This document shows positions 23,439-35,371 of a stretch of 64,000 nucleotides of DNA, piece by piece; positions within the stretch are counted from its first letter, which is position 1; the number at the start of each line of letters is the position of its first letter. Made by a program: the position numbers and the translations under genes. The DNA is from Tausonia pullulans. Its lineage: Eukaryota > Basidiomycota > Tremellomycetes > Cystofilobasidiales > Mrakiaceae. Location: NCBI GenBank assembly GCA_951802195.1, contig OX637623.1, forward strand, positions 248,001 to 312,000, given 5' to 3'. Under the pieces are notes generated by a model. It searched no databases. It was not told the DNA's origin and was given only the letters and a program-made list of their open reading frames with translations.

Positions 23439-24670
23439 GGTCGGAAAAGGTATAGAGAAGGAAGAGTTGGTGTATGTGTGTTGATGACGACGTAGCTGAT
23501 GGTTTATGAGGAGGAGAGTCGTCACCCTGACCGTCCAGCAGCTTGCTGTGTGGGCGCCCGCCCCGACCGAGGCCTGTGCGCGGACGACCACATTCGTTTC
23601 TCTGCTGAGGAAGGTAAGAAGATCAAGATTAGAAGGAAAAAAAAAAGTGGCTGGCAGATAGGATAACGATGCTTGTCGGCCGAGGTGGCAGAGGCTTGGC
23701 CAGTTTGAGTCCACGAGGAGACATCATAGCGGCCGCCGGTGGCATCTCGCTCGACGAGAAGGTCGTGCGATGGCAGTCTCATTTCCGCAGCAGATCGAAA
23801 GAGCTTAGAACGATTTCTCATCCGAGGTGGCCTCGGCCATCCGGAAGTGCCTCCACGCTTTGGAAGAGCAGTCAAACCCGGTATCTCGCACCGATGGATC
23901 AAGACAGCGGCAGAAAAACAAACAGGCTGACGACTCCCTCTCACCTCAGCAAGGGCTTCTATCGCGCGGCAGCTGTCCCAGAGCTTTCCCTTTTTCTCTC
24001 ACCCCTCTCTTCATTCCCTTTATTTTACATCCACGTTGCCGGACCGGGAGGGACCGCCACCCTCCGCCCCTGGTAAGCTCGGCCAGCAAGGAGAAAAAGC
24101 TTGCTGAGGAGCCAAACCAGGGTGGGGAACCGTGGGACCCCCTTAGGATCTCTGCCGGGGACTCCATTTCTAGGTATTTGTCTATTCCTAGACCATCTCT
24201 CCTCGCCTTGCCAGCTCGCTCAACCGCGGACGGTTCCCTGGCGGCCCGTCAGAAGCTCTCGGGAAAGCCCGGCCCGTTGTTCGCGGGTCCTCAGCCTCGT
24301 GTGTAACAAGCTGCAAGGAGGTGGAAGGTGGAGGGAAGGCCAGGAAGGGGAAAGGGAGTGCTCGATATGACCTAGACTCCTTTTCGACGTCCACCACCCA
24401 TCCGGCCTTTGCACTCCCTAACTCGGCCACCCTACATCAGCACACTCGCACAAGGTGCGCTGCCAATGAACGACTCGCCTGCCCTGTCAGCCTGCGCATG
24501 AAAGTCGCAGCCTAGCTGGCGTTTGGGCCCGGCGTCCCAGATCGGAACAAGATCTGGGGCTGACGGTGGCCCCCCTTCCCACCCCCTCCTCTCCCCTTTC
24601 CTCTCGGCTCCCTCCCCGCCTTTGCCCTTTCTCGAAGCACTCGTTTATTCTCGCTCTCCGATCGTTTTAG
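23439..24670. promoter_or_regulatory. Divergent intergenic region (CHORD gene / MFS transporter)
   Basis: 1.2 kb shared upstream region of two diverging genes. Overlapping ORFs on both strands have no domain and poor composition. The last ~150 bases before 24671 are CT-rich with CCCTCCC-type blocks, the likely transporter promoter. Confidence 0.4.
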
Positions 24671-27667
24671 ATGGCCATTTTCTCCAAAGCCACGGAGCAC
24701 GCTGGAGCCCACAAATGGAACCAGGTCCGTCGTCGCCGCTCCTTATGCGCCTTTCTGGGCCGTCGGCTGATCCGCGCGCCACCTCTCCCTCTCTCGCTAC
24801 CCCTCCCTGACCCATCTTCATTCTTCTCCTCTCACTTTCGATCGGGCTCTTATATCGTTCAGAACTCACGCGCATACCTCGTGGCGCTCATTGCCGTGAG
24901 CTTAGATATCTCTTCACGGACGAAACACTCGATGGCCTTGCTGACGAACTTGCCTTCGTTTTCACCCTCGTCCAGTACATGGGCATCTTCGTGAGTGCTC
25001 TCTGCTTATTCTGACCTGTTTGTTCTGTGATCTGAACATATATTCCCTTCCACAGCTCTTCGGATATGACTCCGGAGTGAGTTCTGTAGATGACTGTGGC
25101 GAGTGCTGGGTGCCGGTCGCGCGTGCTGGATGAACAAGTCGGAGTTTGCCCTAGCTCCACCTAGAATCCACCCAAACTCCTAGCTGCAGAGCTAATCTCG
25201 AATGCTCTCTTTACCTTTCAACCCTTACGCGCTTCGATAGGTCGCCGGTGGAGTCGTCTCGCTTTCCGCCTTCGAGAGTCCGTACTCCTTTTCCTTCCTT
25301 CCTTGCAGTTTTAATCTAAAGGCAACTGACGATCCTTTCCCCACAGCCGACTTCCGGCTCACCAAGGCCTTCGGAGCCAGCGCTGAGAAGACGAAGGCCG
25401 TCACCTCTAACGTCGTTTCGTTCCTCATGGTCGGAGGTCCGTCGCTGGAGCCCATGATGCGGAAAATTGGTTCCCATTGAGACTGGTTTTCTTCTCTTTC
25501 TTCGTAGCCTTCTTCGGCGCCCTCGGAGCTGCCCCTATCTGCTCTCGCCTAGGCCGCAAGAACGCCCTCTTCATCGGAACCACCATCTTTGCCATCGGTG
25601 CCGCTGCCCAGGTGAGCTCGAACAACCCCCCCCCCCCTCTCCCCGGATCTCCTCTCGCCAGTTTGACCAATGGCGCTCTACTATACAGACTGCTGCCATG
25701 CATAACATTGACCCGATGTACGCCGGCCGTATTATCTCTGGTTTCGGTGTCGGACGTGAGTCGACCTGGCACCTTATGGCCTCATGCGTCTTTGCCATCT
25801 CATCGCGCGGCCCATCTCTCCCATCACCACAGTCATGTCCACTGTCTGCCCGACCTACGTCTCGGAGATGACCCCCAAGGACGTTCGTGGTCGCATCACC
25901 GGAATGTTCCAAGTTGTCAGTCTCGTTCCAAAAGTCTCATTCTCGCGCCTCCCCTGTGTCCTGATCCCGACTTTTCCACTCTTTATCGCTTCAGATTGTC
26001 GTCATTGGTGTCGCCGCTGCCTATTGGATTGAGTACGGAATCAGCGTCTCGATGAAGCCGTCGACGGCCATGTGGCGCATCCCCATCGGTCTCCAGCTTG
26101 CCCCATCGGGTCTTATGATCCTTCTTCTTCCTCTCATCAAGGAGAGCCCCCGTTGGCTCATTTCGAAGGGGCGCAACGAGCAGGCTCTTGCCAACCTTGC
26201 CTGGGGTGAGCTGGGCCAGTCTTGCTCCGCTCCCGCGGAAAGCGACTGACTTCTCGTCACCTTGCCAGTCCGCAAGCGTTCTCCAGACGACCCCTACGTC
26301 ATGGAGGAATACAACGAGATCCTCGCCGCACAACAGGAGGAGATGGACACCCGCTCCGGCGCTTCGTGGGGCGAACTTCTCAAACCTGGAATGCGCATCC
26401 GGACTTTCATCGCCTTCTTCACCTTCTTCCTTCAGCAGTGGGCCGGCCAAAACTCGATCTCGTATTACGCCCCCCAGATTTTCAAGAGCATCGGTCTCAC
26501 CGGCACCTCGGTCGGTCTCCTTGCGTCGGGTATCTATGGTATCGTCAAGATCATATCGACCGCCATCTTCGTCGCCGTAGGGATCGAGAAGGTCGGTCGT
26601 TCCAAGGCACTGGGATTTGCTGGACTCGGCATGTCGACGTTCCTCTGGATTGTCGGAGCTCTTTTCGTGAGCGTTCCTTTCCCTCCTGTGGTGCTCGGTA
26701 TTCTCAGATTGCTCACAACCCGTCTTCTAGAACACGCACCCACCCGTTGTTGGCGCAAGCTCGGTCTCCGGCGCTTCGAGTAAGTGTCACTGGCTATGTT
26801 TTCGTCCTTTTTACGTCTTTGCTCACCAAGTTTGCCTCCATCAGTGGGTATGGCCGTCTGCATCTACCTTTTCGTCATTCCTTACTGCTTCGGATGGGGT
26901 CCCGTCGTGCGTCTTTCTATCTCTTGCTGTTTGCGTTGCGGACATCTAGGCCAACAATTTTTGTCCCCTCTTATTCCCTCAGCCCTGGGTTTACTGCTCC
27001 GAGATCTTCCCTATGAGGAACCGTGCTGAGGGTATGGCTGTTGCTGCTGCCACCCAATGGGCATTCTCTTTCACCATCACCAAGTAAGCACTCCTTTCGT
27101 CCCGCGGATTCTTTGCCCCACTTCCTGATGACTTGTTCCCCACTCAGGATCACTCCTTATCTTATCCCCGGTCTTCCCCACGGTGGAATCTTCTTTTTCT
27201 TCGCTGCTATCAAGTCAGACCTGACGTTGTGTCTCTCCCTCGAGAACCCCCTCCTGACGCCTCTCCCACTGATAGCCTCATCTCCGCCGCCTACGGTTTC
27301 TGGCTTCCGGAGACCCAGGGTCTCTCCATCGAGGAGTGCGTCATATTTTACCTCTCCCACGAACCAATCACATGTACTCATTGTACTCTTTCAGGATGGA
27401 CGTTCTTTTCGGATCCGTCACCCAGGAGGAGCATGACCGTTATGTAAGCTCATTCTCTGACTTCCGTCCCGACCATGCCTAACGGCCTTCTGACGCTGTC
27501 CATCTCTCTAGGTTGCCGCGACCGAGAAGGCCCGCGACACCCAAGGAGATGGCTACGGCAAGAACGAGAAGGACGAGGAGATTGAGCACGTCAGTCCAGG
27601 GCAGCACTGGATGCGCGCGGAGGTTGATACTGAGATCCTTTTCTCATCACAGCGCGAGTCCGTCTAG
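24671..27667 (+). CDS. MFS sugar-porter family transporter (sugar or quinate type)
   Basis: Twelve-span plasma-membrane transporter of the sugar porter family, probably a proton-coupled importer. Family signatures are all present: GYDSGVAGG in helix 1, CSRLGRKNALFIGT, YAGRIISGFGVGVMSTVCP with PTYVSEMTPKDVRGR, KESPRWLISKGR at the end of the first half, FLQQWAGQNSISYYAPQIF in helix 7, GWGPVPWVYCSEIFPMRNRA in helix 10, and LPETQGLSIEEMD after helix 12. The central loop and the C-tail (KNEKDEEIEHRESV) are charged and cytosolic. A dozen or more short introns. The C-x-SYYAP and WVYCSEIFP forms resemble fungal quinate/sugar permeases, but the substrate cannot be read from sequence. One intron carries a C11 tract (25626-25636). 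Confidence 0.92.
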
Positions 27668-28136
27668 ATCGGTCTTGTCCCACATGCTCTCAAATCGTGA
27701 TATTCTCTTTCCCTTGTCATATTTTCTCTTGATTGGATTGATACTGTGATTAGCTCCCGAGCGAGTTTCGAGTCTGTTGCGTCCTTTCTCATTCCATGCC
27801 CTTTTTTTCTTATTTATAGGAGAGCGATTTCCTCTTCCTGTTCCGACCTACTCGCATGCGAGAAAGCAAGATAAGGGAGAACAAGAGTTACTGAGAAGAG
27901 GGAGAAATGAAAGGGCCGACGACGTTGGTCGATCGCAGCAAGGCAAATGAGCTTACATGATGACGTCTGCCTGACGGCGAGTAGAGGAAGAGTCAGAGGA
28001 GGCGGGCCAAGTGAGGCAAACGCCAGCCCACTCTAACCACCATCTGAACTCCTGCCTTTCCCCCTTCCCTCCTCACCCTTCCCTAGTATTCACATCCAGC
28101 CTGTCTAAGGCTTCTCCACTCAGCGCGGCCCAGGCC
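27668..28136. promoter_or_regulatory. Intergenic region before the RING gene
   Basis: Lower-GC 3' flank of the transporter followed by a short CT-rich promoter-like stretch. No gene seen. Confidence 0.35.
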
Positions 28137-31100
28137 ATGGATGACTTCCACTCACTCCTCCTGCCGCCTCGGGTCCAGCGAAACGCGCGAGGTCTCCGAG
28201 CCGACTCAGTCCAGTCGTCTTCTGGCTACCGGGACAACGCGACGCTCCACCATGGCCAAGTCACGCTACTCCCGCCGCCCAACATGGTCCGCGTGAGGGC
28301 GAGGGCGTCGGACTCGGCGTCGTTGCCGCCGCTGCTCAACAGCGCTTCAAGCTCGAGGGGGGTCCTGGGGGACGTGCCGGAGCAGCAGGAGCCGGGAGGG
28401 CTCACCGCTGCTGGAGCCGCTGAATCAAATATCGCCAGGCCCGCGGCGAGGCGTAAGAAGCGACGACCTGCTGATGGCGGAGGAGTGAGCGTGTCGTCGT
28501 CTTCTCGAGCTGGAGGAAGTGGAGGAGGAGCTGGCCTCACCGCCGCCGCCGCATACGCGAGGGATATCTCTCGCGAGCACGCCCGCGCTGCCCGGGCTGA
28601 GGCGCGGGCCGAGGAGCGTCGACGGGCGGCGTCGGCCGCCGTACGTCAGCAGCAGGAGAGGGCAGCGACTGATCTGTCGTCAGTCCGGGCTGAGCACCCA
28701 GCGACAGAGCGGCTGAGGACCCAACAGGCGAGGGTTGGGTCGGGGTTGGGGCGAGGCGCATCGATGCGACGGAGGAACGTTCAGATTGGTTGGTCGCGAT
28801 GGGTGCTGGTCTCTAACACTTCTCCCGGGAGCTAACACTTTTTTTGTTTTCCTTCCAGACCTCGTCCATCCAGGAGAGCCCGTCGACAACTCGGACATTA
28901 CGCCTCCGATACCGCCGCCGAGCTACCTCGACTCCATTGCAGTCTCATCCACCTCTCGCCGGATACCAGCTGAGCCCCCACCCTCGACGGCGGTCGCACA
29001 TGCCAGCCATTTTCGGCCTCAACCACAAGAGGGCTCGCTCAGTCGAGCAGGCTCGATCTCCCGCCTCCCCATCCCGGGCGCATTCCCTTCATCCTCTTCT
29101 GTCTACTCGTCTGCTCGTCCGCTACCACTCGACCTTCAGAGTTGCTATGTCCGAACACTGTCCACTGGTCCCCTTTCCCCACCTCCGCCATCCTTCGATT
29201 CCCTCTCCCCACGAACGACACCATTTCGCACTGTCCCTATCCCAATCTCGCCACCTCCAGCCTTCTCCAGCCTTCCTCCTCTCGAGGAACCACCTCCAAA
29301 CCCTTCCGGTCTCTCGCGGCCGCCTCCTGTGTCCGTCGAGGATGAGAGAAGCCTCTTGGTCCGTCAGGCGTGGGAAAGCCTCGCCCGCCTAGGTCTCACT
29401 TTCGAGGAGCGGGTCCATCGGATGGAGCAGGTTGATGAGACCTTGCCACGGCTTGCTGGCCCAGAAGTAGACTCCTCGGACGACGAAGAGAAGGAAGACC
29501 TGCCCATGGTCCTCGCGCGGACATCTCTCGGCGAACGGCCCGGATCCTTCGGCCTGGCGTTGGTGACGGGCGAGAGTCAACCCTCACTGCCAGGAACAGC
29601 CGAGATGACGGCAGGAGATGCAGCCGATGGATCCGACTCGTCAGCGACTCCGCTCGCTTCGTCGTCTTCTTCGGAGGCTCCCTCTTCCACGACGTCGTCT
29701 CCACGCCGGACTGTTGAATCACGGCTGTCGCCCCCTCAGGCGATTGAAATCCCTCCACCCTCACGACCGGCCTCTGCCCCGGGACCCGTCCTCGCCACAT
29801 CTCCTTCACTCGTAGCAATTTCCTCGTCGAGACCAGAGTCGGCAGGTCCCGCTGGCACTGTGCGCCCAATGTATTCACCGCCCCCTCAGCTGGCTACTCT
29901 CCCTTGGCAGATGGAGGAGCTCGTGCCAATCTCGCTGAGACTCGCATCGGTTCCTGATACTCATCCGCCTCAGACGAGTGAGATGGTGGACGAAGACAAT
30001 AATCTCAAGCTGAGGGAGGAGGTGCAGGCCAAGGAAGCGATGGTTGATCAGTCATCGGGAGCATCAGAACCCGAGCTTACCTCAACATCAGCGGTGCCGT
30101 CTCTTCTTTCCTCTGAAGTTGCAACAGCCATCGACGCCGTGGCTTCGACTGCTCTTCGGCCTGCTCAGCCGGTCATACCTGCTCGCGCGGCCACACCATC
30201 GTCTTCGCCTGTCGCTGCCGCTGCCGATTTGCCACCAGCGACCGTTCTCCCTCCGTCCGTCTTGAGGCGTGGTCGGCCTTCGTCCCTCGAAATCAACAAG
30301 CAGTCGCGACTCATGCTCGACGGCTTCTCTTCGGGCGACTCTACCCCGCAACTGCAGACGGACTCGGCCCAGCCTGCTTCCTTGTCAGCTCCGACCGGAG
30401 CAGCTGTTCCATCGTCTGGCGTTGTTCATGGGGGACCTCCTTTTGCCCCTCCAGTTGACTCATCATGCCCGGTCGCTCGGCCGTCTCCACCTCCTCACAC
30501 GCATTCCGCACCTTCTCAACTCATCACGCCCGCATCTGCTCTTCGCAGGCCGCCTCCGCCCGTCCCTCCTCGTCCTGCCTTCCTTCGCTTCCCCGTCAAC
30601 GGCAAGTACGGTACTTATGTAGACAGTCCACCTACGTCGCCACGGCCGGCACAGTCGCGCTCGTCGACATCGACCCCGCCGAGCAGCTACAAGCCCCCGC
30701 CAGCGCCTGAGTCGCCACCTCCTCCCCCTCCGCTAGCGCCTCAGCGCGGCTTCATGCCTCTCCCACCACCTCCGGCGCCGCCCTCCTCACCGCTGGCCGG
30801 CTCTCCACTTAGGTCACCTCTTGTGATCCAACAGATTGCGCCGCTGTCGCCGTCGCCACTCTCGCAGGATCCCGTCTCGGCTGCTCCAACCCCACCTCCT
30901 CTCCCGCCTCGTCCTCGACATCTCCTCCGCTCCTTTGGCCAGCCTTCACCCGTTGAACCATCGCTCCTCCTCTCTCCTGCTGCTCCCTTACCAACAGAGC
31001 TTATTGCCGCTCCTCCGCCGATATTGGCTCGGCCTCAGCCTCCATTCCTCAGCGAGAACCTTCGGGGACTGTCCAACATCTCTACTTCGTCTTCCATCTC

Positions 31101-31255
31101 GGCAGAGCAGCACCAGCCTCATGGAATGCCCACGCCCAGGCCCTTGCAAGAAACATCGCGGAGGAGCCTAGAGAAGCCCGGCGGGTCGTCCTTCGCCAGT
31201 CAGGACCACTTTGGCGGCTCACAACTTCGGCCAGCTCCTCGTCTGCCTCCCGCTC

Positions 31256-31290
<35 letters not shown>

Positions 31291-32315
31291 GCCGGCGACG
31301 GCGGCAAGAGCGAGCGTCCCTGGGCTGTGCGACCGCTCCCTCCCATCCCGATGGGGCTCAGGGTTCTACCTGCGGCTGGACCACGGCCCGCCGTCGACCG
31401 CTCAGCACCTGCCTTCTCACCAGCGTCGCCGCTTCCTCCACCGGTAGTTGTGTCGGCGCCAGCAATGCGAGCCTCCCCTCCTCAGCCGCCTGCTCCTCGT
31501 CGCCCGCCTCCTCCTCCGCCGCCGCCGTCTGCTGCTGCTACCCTCACTCGGCCACCACCCTCCCGCGGCGTGTCGTCGTCGTCATCCACGGACAGTCTGG
31601 ATCGACCGTCGGCAACGCCTTCCGCGAGACCGGTTTCTGACACAGTCGACAGCTTGGTGCTATCTAGCAGAAGCGGCGGAGAAAGAGAGTATACCGATCT
31701 AGGTAAGTCACTTCTGTGCTCGCTGTTCCTCCTTTTGCAACTGACATGTGGTGTCTCTCACTTTCTTGCAGACCTTCTCGTCTTACGCCTCGATCAGGCC
31801 GACGCAGACCAGTACGAGGTGGATGCATGCGTCTTTGTCTGCCGTTCTTTCCTGGTCATTGACTTGGGTTGCTACGTTGTTCTCCAGGCAGCAACGACAA
31901 TCCAGAGCTTCCTCGGCCCAGCCCGCCCCCCAGGCCTCTCCTTCAGTGAGTTTGAGGCCCTCCCTCGAGGCGAGGTTGTTGAGGTCTCGCGAAGGACGAC
32001 GCGCGAGGGCAAGACGAAGATTAAGGTGAGCATGCTTTCCTCTTTCTCATATGCTCCGAGATTCGTGTGATTGACACCCGCCTTCCCGCCCTCCATCAGC
32101 TCTCATGTCCCGCCCTTGACCAGCGGCGCGTCAGCCGCTGCTCATTTGGATGCTTAACGCTCTTCCGGGACGGCGATGTGATCGTCGGTCTTATGATCGG
32201 CAAGAATGGTGGGCCCGGGTGTGGGCACCTCGGCCATGAGGAGTGCGCGAGGAAGGTGTTTGAGCAAGGGAGACGGTGTCCAGTCTGTCGAACGGAGGCG
32301 GTACCGCTGCCTTGA
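28137..32315 (+). CDS. Large proline-rich protein with C-terminal RING-type zinc finger
   Basis: Probable E3 ubiquitin ligase; substrate unknown. Exon 1 (28137-28788) encodes an Arg/Ala-rich region with a likely helix (SREHARAARAEARAEERRRA). Exon 2 (28859-31702) encodes ~950 disordered Ser/Pro/Thr-rich residues with many polyproline runs (PPPPPPPSAA, PPVPPRPAFLRFP), potential SH3/WW/profilin ligands. Three short exons end in the zinc finger: RCSFGCLTLF, GPGCGHLGHEEC, then RRCPVCRTEAVPLP at the very end. Its order is C-C-C-H-H-C-C-C, i.e. RING-H2, but the first pair is spaced CxxxC rather than CxxC. Joining at G|GTTGGT (28789) keeps frame from exon 1 to exon 2; if that join is wrong the two parts could be separate genes. 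About 1,290 residues. No closer family recognised. Confidence 0.75.
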
Positions 32316-32553
32316 TGGATGCATTTATGCGTCAGTTGATAAGCGTGAATGTGAAAAGCTATCACGGTGCGTCCGTAGGCGACGACAACTGATCACGTGC
32401 CTATCCTGCATGACGTGTCGCCTTTCCGCGCAGTGGCGGCATGGATGCTTTGTGGCCTTCGTCTTCCTTTCGAGCGGGTGACCCTCTCCCACCCCCTCTT
32501 CCTCCAACTTCCAAGAACGGCCTCCCTTTCTGCCTCCCTTGCCAACCTCACCG

Positions 32554-34701
32554 ATGATGTCCCGCGCTAGCCATTCCGATCTCGCACTCTCCGAAGACGC
32601 CCTCGAGTCAGCTTGCCTTACGCAGCCGATGGTGATCGTGCGTCTCTCCCACTCTGTCAGCGGGATCCCCGGCGTCGCTGGAAGGCAACTCCACTGAACC
32701 AGCTCCGTTCCCTTGCAGAGGTGCCCCTTCCTAGCGATCCCGGTGAGTGAGCGAGCCATCGTTCAAGTCCTGCTCGCGTTTCGACTCACGGTGGAGATGC
32801 CCCTCCCCGTTTCTCTAGTGCCCAGTTTACCACTCGACCGCGCCTCAGACGATCAACCATCCGGAAATGGCCCTCTCGCTTCTCGCCGCCACATCTGCTG
32901 CTGCAGGCGACGGGTGTTCCTCGCCGACGGCGCCCTTTAGCTCTCCCGAGATGGTCTCGTCGTTGTCGCCTTCCTCCTTCGGTTCCTTCGATTCCGCGGG
33001 ATACTCTCCGGACAGGATGCAGGCATTTGAAAACAACAAAGTGCGTCCGTCTGTCCTTGGATGGCTCCCTTGAGGCCAGCGGCCACTCGGGCTTGCCGTT
33101 AGGACGTGGATGCATGCATCTCGAGATCTGGACAATGACTCTGCTTTACACAGACCTCGGGTTCTTGGTCCTCCACAGAATCCAGCCCATCTTTGTATGC
33201 ATTAAACTCATCTCATCTCCATGTCGCTGAGGATGCAGTTCTGATGTATTTTCCGAGACCAGCCCGGCCATTGGAGATGGCGGCCATGGGTATAACGAGC
33301 TCTCCTTCTGCGACGACGGCGGCGTGGGACCGATACTTGATTTCCATGTGAGTGGAAGGCTTCCTATTGAGCTTGAAACAGAACTGACTTGCTTCTGATC
33401 CAGCCCTTCTTTTCCTCGAATAGCCCGTAAGGCTACAAGAGCGCGCCATTTAACCCCTTCTTTACCCGTTTGACTCCCTCCCTGATCGCTCTCTTTCAGG
33501 CACTCGACCCACAGCAGCTTCATGCTCAGCGATTCAAGGGAGGAGGAGGTCCACTTTGAGAGCCCCCTCTTTCCCCTCAACAACGAACACGCCCACAAGA
33601 ACGACGAAGGATATGTTGAGTCTGACGACGACGACCAATTCTCGATGATGAGCAGCATTGGACCCTCCTCGTCGTCTGCCCTTGGAATCCTTCTCGATGG
33701 GAAGGTAAACACGTTCATCAGCAAGGTTGGCCTCCTTCCTCTCTCTCTCTTAGTCTCTCGAGCAGCTTTGACTTGGTCTCGCAGCTCTGGCACATCCTGA
33801 GCCACCCTGCCGAGTTCGCAAACATCATCTCCTGGGCGGACGACGGCACTGTTGTCCTTGTCCGCGACCCGGACGGGCTCGTTTCTTTCGGTGAGTACAG
33901 GTGAGCAACCATTTTGTTGCGAGCACCTCTTGACTGATCGAAAATGAATCTAGTCCTGCCCCAGTTCTTTAATCAGAGCAAGCTCTCCTCGGTGAGCCCT
34001 TCTGGGCTGTCGGCCACTGAGGCAAAGGTCGACCTTCTTTGATACTCCTTTCAGTTCACCCGCCAGCTCAACCTCTACGGCTTCCAGAGCCTCTCCAAGG
34101 TCCACCTACTTGTATGTGGACACGATCGCTCGTGCGTATACCACCAGCGCGAGACATTGCTGAACCTCAATACTCTCTACAATCGACAGGATCTCGTGGA
34201 CAACGGTCTCCCCGCCGAGCCCTCGGTCTCATCTTCTGGCGACGCCCAGCAACCGACCGACCTTTGGATTTCAGCTCGAGGTTTGTGAGGATCCCCTCTG
34301 TCATCCGACGGCTGTCAAGACTGACTGCGACCCCTGGCCCCGGCACGCGCTCTCATCACACACTTGACACACCCATAGGCTTCTCTCACCCACACTTCCA
34401 GAAGGCTCGGCCCGAGGCGCTTTCGCTTGTCCAGACGAGGCGAAAGAAGAAGAAGGCTGACAGGATGAGTTTGATCCTGTCTCGGCAGACGTCAAAGGCT
34501 GGAGCGGTGGCGAGGGCTGCTGCCAGAGCCCCGAGGACGTCCGCGGCAGCCTTCGTCTTCGATAGTCCGGTGGCGGCGTCGTCGTCCCCGGGCAAGGAGA
34601 GGCGAGGTGCTGAGCAGCTGGAGGACGTCGTCTTCGGAGGTCTTGAAGTACCGAAGCAGACTGACGGGCTCTACGCACCAAAACGTCGAAGAGTGGGCTG
34701 A
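32554..34701 (+). CDS. HSF-type DNA-binding domain transcription factor
   Basis: Nuclear transcription factor with a winged-helix heat-shock-factor domain. The first ~200 residues, spread over six small exons, are Ser/Asp-rich and disordered (SSPTAPFSSPEMVSSLSPSS, EGYVESDDDDQFSMM). The domain then reads VNTFISKLWHILSHPAEFAN, IISWADDGTVVLVRDPDGL, VLPQFFNQSKLSSFTRQLNL + YGFQ (recognition helix) and, after a ~35-residue insert, GFSHPHFQKARPEALSLV, followed by basic RRKKKK. No heptad-repeat oligomerisation region is obvious, so it resembles Sfl1-type fungal factors more than canonical Hsf1. The exon chain from ATG 32554 stays open (…CLTQPMVI-RCPFLAIP-TINHPEMALSLL), but the small 5' exons are tentative and MALSLL at about 32869 is an alternative start. 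Short tail ends APKRRRVG. Confidence 0.82.
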
Positions 34702-35371
34702 AGATGGGTCGTCTGAAATTGCTGCTGCCTGGAGGTAAATGTGCTTTGCTCTCTTGCTCTTTGCGAATATTAATGGTTCTGCCCGACATGGCTTGCTGGC
34801 GAGTGAGCAAAAAGAGTTCCGAAACACACCACATATATTTCTGTGGCCCCGCGCGCGGCGGCCGGCAAGGTCGGCAGGCAGGGGAAGAGACAGGGAGACA
34901 GACAGGCCCGGAGACAGGCCGACCCGACCGCTAGGCTATGAAACGAGGGAAGCCGCAGGGGCGCCGTCCGCCAGCACATCGCGTGGCCATCGGCCATCAC
35001 CACGAGGCGAGATGGGTTTCGGTACTGCTCCGGATATGGGCGAGGAGGAAGAGGAGGAGGAGAACCAGACTGTCCCTCGCCGTGGCTTTCGTCGTGTCGA
35101 GAGCAGGAGAGAGAAAGCGGGGCCCAGCCGGGCGGCGGAGGTCGACGGCTGTCCTCGCTTGTCCTTTCCCTCGTTGCCTTCTCTCCAAATCCAAAGGGCT
35201 GACCCCTCCTCTTTTTCCGCTTCTCTCTCCCTTTCGCCCTCCACGCATCATCATCCTCCTCTCATCGGACAGATCCCATCGGCAGCCGTTCTGGTCCTCT
35301 CCCCCTTGCCCCCCAACCACCCGACCCCTTCTTCCCGCTCTTCTCTCCTTTCCCCTTCTCTCGTTCTCAAA
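34702..35371. promoter_or_regulatory. CLU1 promoter region
   Basis: 670 bases. A GACAGGC-rich block near 34880-34920 is followed by a strongly CT-rich stretch up to the CLU1 ATG. No coding region supported. Confidence 0.4.
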
